From a bacterium (GTDB lineage Bacteria > Patescibacteriota > Patescibacteriia > Patescibacteriales > VMTK01), in NCBI GenBank assembly GCA_030693295.1, contig JAUYAT010000029.1:1-49125 (forward strand): DNA of 49,125 nucleotides, read 5' to 3'. The stretch's first letter is position 1. Each line of letters opens with the position of its first letter. Below are positions 8,895 through 16,655 of this stretch, piece after piece. A program made the position numbers and the translations under genes. Under the pieces are notes generated by a model. It did not search any database. It had not been told where the DNA came from and saw only the letters and a program-made list of their open reading frames with translations.

Positions 8895-9502
8895 TTATTT
8901 CAAAATAAATTCTGCGTCATTAATTATAATTTTATTGTTATTACTCCAACTTAATTCCACATCTTCAAAAAAATCAACATCAGCTTGAAAAATCCGCTGA
9001 AAATCATTTTGAACATCAAAAACTAAAAGCTCTAATTGATCTTGATCTTCTTTTAAAATTACTTTAAGTTAGGATAAAATCTTGCCTCTTCCGTGTTGCC
9101 GCATAATTGCCTGCCTTGCCAATACCAATTTTTGCCCCATTGCCCGGACTGCGTATTCTTTCGCGTTTGGCCGTCAATAATTAACTTCACGTCATCGCTG
9201 TCTAAAAATCTTTTTTCGCATTTTACTGACGCATCAATAAGATTTAACGGCAAATCTATTAAAGCAAGAGTAATCCAAGGACGGCGGTTGCCATCTTGAG
9301 CTTGCTCTTCCATATATTGCGGCTTGTCTTTGGCCGGAACTTCCCGCAATTTTATTCCATCAATTTCCAATCGCAAATCCTCTCCGCCGAATAATCCTAA
9401 TATTGCGCCTGATCTGCAGCTTGCTGAAATGGAAATAGAGTAAAGGCCTGAATGCTTAATGTTAAATTTATAATCAAACGGCTTAGTTATTTTTTTGTAC
9501 AT
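8895..9502 (-). pseudogene. Hypothetical beta-rich protein split by an apparent -1 frameshift
   Basis: ORF 9059-9502 ends ...ARFYPNLK*; the -1 frame continues open as LKVILKEDQDQLELLVFDVQNDFQRIFQADVDFFEDVELSWSNNNKIIINDAEFILK* to 8895. Confidence 0.6.
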
Positions 9503-9613
9503 AGAATTTTATTTATAACGCTTAATGAGATGAAAGACGCGCTTATCGTAGTATTAATCTACTACAATTGTGGTATAAACATACAACAATGTTAATCGCT
9601 AAACCGCTTCCTC

Positions 9614-10852
9614 CTAAATTTCCCATGGATAGGAATATATAATTTTATCCTTTATTTGATCACTTTTATTGTTTTTTCTTTTCCCCTCTAAAAATACAAG
9701 GTTTCTGTTTTTAATTTTATATTCCTTAACAAAATAATCCATGGCGGCGGATTTAAAAGAGCCTGCGTTTATCTTTGCTTCTATCGGCCAAATGGTTTTA
9801 TTTTTGTTAACAATAAAATCAATTTCCTGCTTGGCCGAAGTTCTCCAGAAATGAATATTATCTGCGCCGTATTTTTTCAATAAATCGCTGAAAACAGCGG
9901 TTTCAAATATATTGCCGGCTATCGCGCGGGGAAAATTTTTAAATGTAAGCAGATTCGCCAAACCATGGTCAATAAAATAGATTTTAGGAGTTTTAAACAG
10001 TTCCGATCTTAAATTGCGATAAAACGGCTTTACTAATTTAATGATATAAGTATTTTCCAAAAGAAAAAGATACTCTTCAACGGTTTGCCTGGCCAAGCCC
10101 GCCGTGCCGGATAGTTCCAAAATATTTATTAAATTACCAGTTTGAGCCGCTAAAATTTCTATCAGTTTGTTAAATTTGGAAATATCCTTAATCCGCGCCA
10201 AATCCCTGATATCTTTCTTAATATAAGCGCTGATAATTTGGTTGAGATAAACTTCCTTTTTAAAAATATCGTTTTCAAGGACAATCTGCGGGTAAGCCCC
10301 GAATATAACATATTCTTTATACAACTTTTTCAACTCCTCGTTAACGGCTTCGGGCAGATTGCCGGCGCTTATATCGTATTTTTTATTTTTAAAAATTAAA
10401 AATTCTTCAAAACTCAACGGCCAAATTTCAAAATTAACCGTTCGGCCGACCAGAGAATTCTTAAATTTTCTCTTTATCTCAAAACTGGATGAGCCGCTTG
10501 CGATAAGTTTGATTTTGCCGCCGTAATTATCATGGAAGAGTTTTAAAAATTTGCTCGGATCGTCTAAATATTGAATTTCATCAAGAAAAACAAATGCTTT
10601 TTTATTTTTGTCGTAACCGGTCGCCGCGAGATAATTAAAAAATTCGTCATGGCCGGCGTTGGCAAGTTCCAGAAAACGCGATATTTCCAAATCAAAATAA
10701 AAAATATTATCATCCTGCCTTTTTTTTAATTCCTCTATCAAATAAAACATGAGCGAAGTTTTGCCGACCTGCCTGGCGCCGTGCAACACCAACACTTCCT
10801 TAGAGTTTATAAATTTGTTTATTTTATCAACTATTTTTCGTTTATAAATCAT
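9614..10852 (-). CDS. AAA+ ATP-binding protein with DUF4143-like C-terminal region
   Basis: Walker A HGARQVGKTSLM, VFLDEIQYL, C-terminal ...FWRTSAKQEIDFIVNKN...IEAK. Confidence 0.9.
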   Translation of the reverse strand: MIYKRKIVDKINKFINSKEVLVLHGARQVGKTSLMFYLIEELKKRQDDNIFYFDLEISRFLELANAGHDEFFNYLAATGYDKNKKAFVFLDEIQYLDDPSKFLKLFHDNYGGKIKLIASGSSSFEIKRKFKNSLVGRTVNFEIWPLSFEEFLIFKNKKYDISAGNLPEAVNEELKKLYKEYVIFGAYPQIVLENDIFKKEVYLNQIISAYIKKDIRDLARIKDISKFNKLIEILAAQTGNLINILELSGTAGLARQTVEEYLFLLENTYIIKLVKPFYRNLRSELFKTPKIYFIDHGLANLLTFKNFPRAIAGNIFETAVFSDLLKKYGADNIHFWRTSAKQEIDFIVNKNKTIWPIEAKINAGSFKSAAMDYFVKEYKIKNRNLVFLEGKRKNNKSDQIKDKIIYSYPWEI

Positions 10853-10921
10853 AAATATAGATATAACTATACTTTACACTATATTCAATTTATTGTAAAG
10901 TGCATTAATCAACAATTAATG

Positions 10922-11923
10922 TTATCTGTATTTCCTCGTCTCCTCCTCAATCGCTTTCCTTTCCAAGCTTCCTTCCGGATATTGATTAGCCATATCGCGC
11001 AATTCCTCAATTTTTTTCTTGTCCTCCGAAGCCTTCTTGTCATCCGTAGCTTTCTTGTCATCCGTAGCTTTAGCGAAGGATGGAGCGAAGGATGAGGCGA
11101 AGGAGGATTCTTTTTCAATTTCTTCTTCAATCGCTTTTTCTTCCAACCCGCCTTTGCCGTACCGCGCCTCTTCTTGTTTTAATTCTTTTATTTTTTCCTC
11201 CGCCGCAGTTGTGGGAGGCCCGCTCACGGTCCGCGCCTTAGTAGCGCTTTCTTGTTTTACAAACTCATGCTCCATATTAGCCGGATTTAAAAGAAAATCA
11301 TATAATTTAAGCAGTTTTAATAAAATATCTTTTCTCTCCCGATCTAATTTTTTGGCTTTTGCATGATTATTAACAAAATTTATTCTATCAATGCTTTTCC
11401 TATTCTGTTTATCGTTAAACGCATTATAAAATTTTAACCAATTGCCAATTGTTATGGTATTTAAATCCTTATACTTTCTTGTAAAAATTTCATTATTTAA
11501 AAGCAATGATTTTAATAATATATCAAACTCTTCTACCGCATCAGAATCTTCTAAGCTTGAATAATTAAAATACAAATCAAGTTCATGGAATATATCAAAT
11601 TTGTCATCTTTAAGTATTTTTAAAATTTTCAATCTGAATATTTCAGCCACATCAGCAATCGGCATATCAATAATACTTATCTTGGTTGGAATAACAGATT
11701 GGCTCTTATCTCGTTCTTTAGTTAAATCCTCCGCTATATTAACAAATAAATCATTGGTATTGGTAATAATTCTTAATTTTTCCTTAAGCAAACCGAATAA
11801 TTCTTGAAGCTCTTTTTCATTCATTTTCAACAACCTTTTTTTCCAAAAAGAAATCTCGCTGTCTTCAAAAGGACTTTCATCTAAAAAAGTATTAATTTGT
11901 TTTATTAATTGCTCCGCGCTCAT
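10922..11923 (-). CDS. Hypothetical coiled-coil-rich protein of the T4SS locus
   Basis: 333-aa ORF directly upstream (in + coordinates) of the VirB6-like gene, same strand; two related C-terminal motifs. Confidence 0.75.
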   Translation of the reverse strand: MSAEQLIKQINTFLDESPFEDSEISFWKKRLLKMNEKELQELFGLLKEKLRIITNTNDLFVNIAEDLTKERDKSQSVIPTKISIIDMPIADVAEIFRLKILKILKDDKFDIFHELDLYFNYSSLEDSDAVEEFDILLKSLLLNNEIFTRKYKDLNTITIGNWLKFYNAFNDKQNRKSIDRINFVNNHAKAKKLDRERKDILLKLLKLYDFLLNPANMEHEFVKQESATKARTVSGPPTTAAEEKIKELKQEEARYGKGGLEEKAIEEEIEKESSFASSFAPSFAKATDDKKATDDKKASEDKKKIEELRDMANQYPEGSLERKAIEEETRKYR

Positions 11924-11927
11924 AAAG

Positions 11928-14774
11928 TTAGCTTATTTTATTGGATAAATCATCTAATTTGCTTGAATTATCTTCGTAGGCTTTTGCATTCTTTTCTAAA
12001 TTAATATTGTTCATATATACTGATTTTTCTAAATCGCCTAAACTGCCTCCGACTTTATTAATAGAATCCAAGCCGTCGCCCATGCTTTCTATCGCGTTAG
12101 CCAAATTTTCCATTGATTCTTGCAATTTACTGTCTACGGCTCCAGCCACAGTCTGCTTAACGTCATCTTTTGTCGGCCGTGTTTCAGTAACATTAGATGT
12201 AAAGGCATGTATATTTGAACCTTTGGATTTTAACAAATTATCTAAACTTTCCTCTGCTTTGCTGTCTAAGGTTATTTTCTTTTCCGGATCTTTTACCGCC
12301 CATCTTGTTTTATTGGTTAAGCCCTCGGTAAAATACTCGTGCATTATCGCGTCATCGCTCATTTTATCATTTTCATAAACTTTTTTAACTTTTTGTCTTG
12401 CTTTTTCCCGATCTGTTTCGCTCATTGAATTACTCCACACCTGCTTTAATTCATTATCAGTAACAGCGCTGCTCATTCGTCCATGCAATAATTCATGCGC
12501 GTGAGTGGCTCTGCGCTCTATTCCGCTCATCTCTTTCTCTTTATTATGCAATACAAGATAATTAACGCTATTAATTTGCTCTTCCACTGATTTAGCTAAA
12601 TTTTCATCTACTTTACTTAATGATTGCCTGATTCTTCCGGCTATTTCTGATTTATCTTTTCCTTCAACATATAAAGCGTCTAAATTATCAAGTCCAATAT
12701 CGCTGAAATTTAAAGCTAACCTGCCTTTATCTATTTTATTTAACCCGGTAATCCCACTGGCAACCTCAGGAGATTTTGACTTGCCGGTAACATTACGAGA
12801 TCTGCCCACTAAACCAAAATCTTCCGACATTCCCGCGGCTTTTTGCGCAGGCGTTAATACGCCTCTGTTGCCAAAAATTCCATCAAAGCCCTCTGGTTGG
12901 CTTGTTGCCCAAGTTTTTAACATACTTCTTTGTTTTGCAGTACCCCTATCCCATAAAGCAGCCATTTTTTTACTGGCCGATCTGTCTGGTCCCCACATTG
13001 CGTTTAAAACTTCAGGGGTAAATTGGGTGTGATGAAGATCTATCGCCTGAGGCGCTTTAATTCTACTGGCCGTATAATCTCTCATGCCCGGGCCTGCGGA
13101 AGCGATTAAATTGCCTGCGGCATCCATAATATCATTTTCTCTAAAATATTCGCTCGCATGTTCCCCCGCATGCGGTCCTGCGGTATAACGCCCGCCTCTT
13201 ACGGTGCCGTAATAATCTCTCATTAAATTATTATCAATATTCCCAACATGCTTATTCCTAAACTCTTGGAATAACTTGCCTATATCAGCATCCCTAAATG
13301 AATCTTCTCCTTCCGCGGTAACAGAATGCCCTCCCATCCTCGCTAAATCTATCATGGCCTGGGTTTTTCTTCGGCTTGCTTCCGCTCCATGGCCCCAATC
13401 TTCACCTCTCTGCATCTTTTCCATCAATGCTCTCTTATAACCCTGCCTTGACGCTTCCTGACCTCTAGTTGCGAAAGATAACGCCTGACCGGCGCGCGTT
13501 CTTCCTTCTCCCGTGTAATTACGCATCACTCTGTCTAAATCTTGCTCTGGCAAATATTTCATATACCTTGTATCTTTTTCTTCGGCAAACTCCCGCTTCA
13601 TTCGTAATTCGCCTTGTTTTTTTATTGCTAACCCGCTAATTATTGGAATTTCCTTGCCTATGTCTAACAACCTATCAGCCGCTCCATACCCAGCTCTTTT
13701 GGCATATTCTTTCGGTAAATAAGCGGCTGTTCTGCCGGTCCATTTCGCCGCGCCAATCCCAGTCGCTTTTATTTTCGCAATCGCATTTCCGGCCATACTC
13801 CCGGCCGCGCCGCCCAACTGCTGGGTTACCATAAGACCGCCGATTAACATGCCGATTGAAATAATAAATTTAATCATATTATCTTCACTGCCAGCCGTGG
13901 TTATTGCGGCGGTTGGGTTTGTAGCGGTGGTGGGTTTAATATCACCCACCAGCCCGGTTGAGCTGGTGGCGGAAACAAATGATAGCCAGATGAAAAAAGC
14001 CAAAATCGGACCAACCACAACCTGCTTAGAAAATTCGCTCCACCATTGAGAAGCATATTTTTGCCCCGCCGGAAAAGCCGACATTAAAAATGCCAAAGGC
14101 GATAAAACAATATAAACCCATAACATAACCATTCTCATAACTAGCACGGCAATCATAACGATAGTTACTATTAAAGCAATAATTACATAAACTAATGCCA
14201 GCATATAGGAACCAAAAATTGTAAGACCAGTGACATTGTTCGCCGCCGGATCAATTTCGAGTATTTTATTAATCCCTAGCATGGTTGTTAAACTGGATTC
14301 GCCCATAGCGGCAAAACCGTTAACAAAAGTTAACATTATCACTTGAGCAAAATCTATGATCAGGCCGCAAATGGTTTTGGAAAAATTAATTAAAACAGCC
14401 ATAATCAACAATTTTGGCAATAGTTTTTTAGCGTTATAATTTTCCCTCCTTAAAATCGTGGCAAAGGCGATTATCAGTAAAATCAAGATAAAAAACATAT
14501 TGCATAAATCCCTGACAATCACCCATCCGTTGGCAACGGCGGCTGATTTTATAAAACCATTATAACCGCAGACCCAAATTAATATGCTAAATAGGGTGGT
14601 CAAAATCAGACCTAAGGCATAAATAATGGCAGAAATTACATGACCTAAAATTTGGGCTATACTGACTCCGATGTCCACCGCATACGCATAATGGCCGAAT
14701 AAAAAACTGCCGGATACTATCAATAATATCAGCCCAAAAGAAAAATATTTTTTAGCGAAAAAATTAATTTTCAT
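11928..14774 (-). CDS. VirB6/TrbL-like polytopic membrane protein with long soluble C-terminus
   Basis: N-terminal signal/TM plus several TM helices (LVYVIIALIVTIVMIAVLVMRMVMLWVYIVLSPLAFLMSAFP), then ~600 aa hydrophilic tail with HELLH motif. Confidence 0.8.
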   Translation of the reverse strand: MKINFFAKKYFSFGLILLIVSGSFLFGHYAYAVDIGVSIAQILGHVISAIIYALGLILTTLFSILIWVCGYNGFIKSAAVANGWVIVRDLCNMFFILILLIIAFATILRRENYNAKKLLPKLLIMAVLINFSKTICGLIIDFAQVIMLTFVNGFAAMGESSLTTMLGINKILEIDPAANNVTGLTIFGSYMLALVYVIIALIVTIVMIAVLVMRMVMLWVYIVLSPLAFLMSAFPAGQKYASQWWSEFSKQVVVGPILAFFIWLSFVSATSSTGLVGDIKPTTATNPTAAITTAGSEDNMIKFIISIGMLIGGLMVTQQLGGAAGSMAGNAIAKIKATGIGAAKWTGRTAAYLPKEYAKRAGYGAADRLLDIGKEIPIISGLAIKKQGELRMKREFAEEKDTRYMKYLPEQDLDRVMRNYTGEGRTRAGQALSFATRGQEASRQGYKRALMEKMQRGEDWGHGAEASRRKTQAMIDLARMGGHSVTAEGEDSFRDADIGKLFQEFRNKHVGNIDNNLMRDYYGTVRGGRYTAGPHAGEHASEYFRENDIMDAAGNLIASAGPGMRDYTASRIKAPQAIDLHHTQFTPEVLNAMWGPDRSASKKMAALWDRGTAKQRSMLKTWATSQPEGFDGIFGNRGVLTPAQKAAGMSEDFGLVGRSRNVTGKSKSPEVASGITGLNKIDKGRLALNFSDIGLDNLDALYVEGKDKSEIAGRIRQSLSKVDENLAKSVEEQINSVNYLVLHNKEKEMSGIERRATHAHELLHGRMSSAVTDNELKQVWSNSMSETDREKARQKVKKVYENDKMSDDAIMHEYFTEGLTNKTRWAVKDPEKKITLDSKAEESLDNLLKSKGSNIHAFTSNVTETRPTKDDVKQTVAGAVDSKLQESMENLANAIESMGDGLDSINKVGGSLGDLEKSVYMNNINLEKNAKAYEDNSSKLDDLSNKIS

Positions 14775-14795
14775 TTATCAATTATTTTTATAAAT

Positions 14796-15383
14796 TTATT
14801 TGCCTATACCCGTAATTGCATCCCATGCCATGCCTAAAGCTTTACCTATATAACTCAGCGGGTTTTGAATTATATCGCACATTAAAAGAAATAGTCCCAA
14901 TACTCCTAAAATTATAATTAAAACAACCAAATCCAATAACACCAGCCCCATCACCTCCACAATCCCAAACGCCGTGCCGGCCGTTTTAGCCGCTTCGCCG
15001 CCGCCGGCTTGGCTGATCTGCTTTGGAATCCACTCGTCTCCCAATTTGCAAAATAACTTTTCCCCGAAAACCATTTTTAAAAACACATGCAAATTTATGT
15101 AAATCAAACTCAAGCCCCAGCTCGGAATAAGCGTAGTCCATGCCCAGCGCAAAGCGCTGTTTGTTCCCTGCTTCGCCGGCTCCGTAATTTTTTCCTTAAT
15201 CTTATCTTTAGCCCTCTGCTTAATATCCATTGCCCGGCGCGCCGCCATCACTCTCTCCCGCAAACTCCGCGGCTGGCCGGCTTCACCTTCTTCTTCTTGC
15301 CCGCCGCCGCCTTCTTCCATTTTTTCCTGCCTAAGCCGGCCTGCCATCGCGATCTGTTCGTCCGGGGATAATGTGTTGGACAT
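14796..15383 (-). CDS. T4SS-locus membrane protein (hypothetical)
   Basis: MSNTLSPDEQIAMAGRLRQEKM...; C-terminal TM segments VMGLVLLDLVVLIIILGVLGLFLLMCDI. Confidence 0.75.
   Translation of the reverse strand: MSNTLSPDEQIAMAGRLRQEKMEEGGGGQEEEGEAGQPRSLRERVMAARRAMDIKQRAKDKIKEKITEPAKQGTNSALRWAWTTLIPSWGLSLIYINLHVFLKMVFGEKLFCKLGDEWIPKQISQAGGGEAAKTAGTAFGIVEVMGLVLLDLVVLIIILGVLGLFLLMCDIIQNPLSYIGKALGMAWDAITGIGK
15343..15383. repeat. 41-bp direct repeat, copy 1 (5' end of the 14796-15383 gene)
   Basis: GCCATCGCGATCTGTTCGTCCGGGGATAATGTGTTGGACAT; copy 2 at 16087-16127 differs at one base. Confidence 0.95.
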
Positions 15384-15407
15384 ATGAATTAAGAATTATG
15401 AATTATG

Positions 15408-15437
15408 CCTGCCCCGCTGCGCGGTGCGCGGCCGGGG
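15408..15437. repeat. 30-nt GC-rich palindromic insert in an AATTATG array
   Basis: CCTGCCCCGCTGCGCGGTGCGCGGCCGGGG flanked by AATTATG on both sides. Confidence 0.7.
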
Positions 15438-15456
15438 AATTATGGTTTTGGAACTT

Positions 15457-16059
15457 CTACTTCGCTTTAAATCCGATTTCTTTTTTATCTTTTCTTTCTT
15501 TCTCATCCCCCTTTATTAGATAATCCAATATCTTAAAAATCTCATAAATTTTTTTATCATACTTTTTCTCTATTTCAGCAATCTTCATAGCTAAGCCCTC
15601 ATACGAAGAAACGAATTTCCTGATGTTTACAAAAATTCTCATAATAGCGATATTTACTTCTATCGCCTTTTCACTTTTTAACACGCTGGACAGCATAGCT
15701 ATGCCTTGCTCGGTAAAAACATAGGGCAATTTTCTTCTGCCTCCCCAACTTGAAGTCACAATTTGTGATTTCAAGTTTTCTGTTTTTCCCTTATTTTCAG
15801 TATTTTCTGTGTTCAAGGTCACAAATTGTGACCTTGAAGATGGTATCACATTTTGTGATACCATATTATTAACCTCAAATTCAGACAGTTGAAACATAAA
15901 ATCCTTAGGAAATCTTTCAATATTTCTTTTCACTGCTTGATTTAATTCTCTAGTTTCAACATCATAAAGCATAGCCAAATCGCGATCCAGCATAACCTTC
16001 TGCCCGCGAATCAGCAAAATCTTGCTTTCTATTTTATCTATTGGAATAACATTACTCAT
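15457..16059 (-). CDS. ORF6N domain-containing protein
   Basis: IESKILLIRGQKVMLDRDLAMLYDVETRELNQAVKRNIERFPKDFMFQLSEFE...SSWGGRRKLPYVFTEQGIAMLSSVL. Confidence 0.92.
   Translation of the reverse strand: MSNVIPIDKIESKILLIRGQKVMLDRDLAMLYDVETRELNQAVKRNIERFPKDFMFQLSEFEVNNMVSQNVIPSSRSQFVTLNTENTENKGKTENLKSQIVTSSWGGRRKLPYVFTEQGIAMLSSVLKSEKAIEVNIAIMRIFVNIRKFVSSYEGLAMKIAEIEKKYDKKIYEIFKILDYLIKGDEKERKDKKEIGFKAK
15747..15863. repeat. Three consecutive palindromes with a TCACA..TGTGA core inside the ORF6N CDS
   Basis: 15747-15777 (15-bp arms, 1 mismatch), 15812-15838 (13-bp perfect arms), 15841-15863 (10-bp perfect arms). Confidence 0.9.
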
Positions 16060-16127
16060 ACAACTTTAGGTTTTAAAATGGCGCCCGCCATCGCGATCTG
16101 TTCGTCCGGGGATAATGTATTGGACAT
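16056..16127 (-). other. Mini-ORF from duplicated gene start (MSNTLSPDEQIAMAGAILKPKVV*) overlapping the ORF6N ATG
   Basis: Stop TGA (16058-16056) overlaps ORF6N ATG (16059-16057) as ATGA. Confidence 0.7.
16087..16127. repeat. 41-bp direct repeat, copy 2
   Basis: 40/41 identity to 15343-15383. Confidence 0.95.
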
Positions 16128-16207
16128 AAAATTCCTAATTCCTAAATTATAATTATCCATTAAAACCAAAAATTAAAAATCAAATACCAAAAACAAATAT
16201 CTTAAAA

Positions 16208-16597
16208 TTAAAATACTTTTCTTTTCCCTCGCATAGTTATGATGCTTGAGGCAAAAATATTCGCTATTTCTTTAGTTTCTTTGAGTAAATATTTACATTC
16301 ATCAACTGATTCTTTTGGAATTAAATTAGCGTCTAACAACACAGATAGCCAAAAACACGTTTCATTTGCTGATTTAAGGCTGATCGTAAAAAAATTCTGA
16401 AAATCTTTTTTTGAACTTGCGCCCCTGGCTTCAAAAAAATTAGCTCCTATTGAAGTGCCGCTTCTTGTCAACTGCTTTTTGATTTCATTAGCAACGGCGT
16501 CATATGGAATTTTTGATAAAAACTTTAATAATCTAACAATGAATTTATAAATCCTTAATTTAAATTCATTGCGCAATTCTTCTTTATTTTGTTGCAT
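16208..16597 (-). CDS. Four-helix-bundle protein (23S rRNA intervening-sequence protein-like)
   Basis: Pattern ...LTRSGTSIGANFFEARGASSKKDFQNFFTISLKSANETCFWLSVL... Confidence 0.85.
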   Translation of the reverse strand: MQQNKEELRNEFKLRIYKFIVRLLKFLSKIPYDAVANEIKKQLTRSGTSIGANFFEARGASSKKDFQNFFTISLKSANETCFWLSVLLDANLIPKESVDECKYLLKETKEIANIFASSIITMRGKRKVF

Positions 16598-16655
16598 AAA
16601 ATTTTTACATTTTTACATTTTTATTTTTGGTATTTAATATTTGGTATTTGGTTTT

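Noticed and set aside
9059-9502. Confident programmed frameshift
   Set aside because: CTTAAAG is a poor slippery site and there is no clear downstream stimulator; a sequence error or pseudogene is as likely.
9548-9565. GTAGTATTAATCTACTAC palindrome upstream of the split gene as an operator
   Set aside because: Short AT-rich palindrome with no second copy or regulator evidence.
11928-14774. Claim that the VirB6-like protein is a proven metalloprotease
   Set aside because: Only motif-level evidence (HELLH plus downstream E); kept as a hypothesis.
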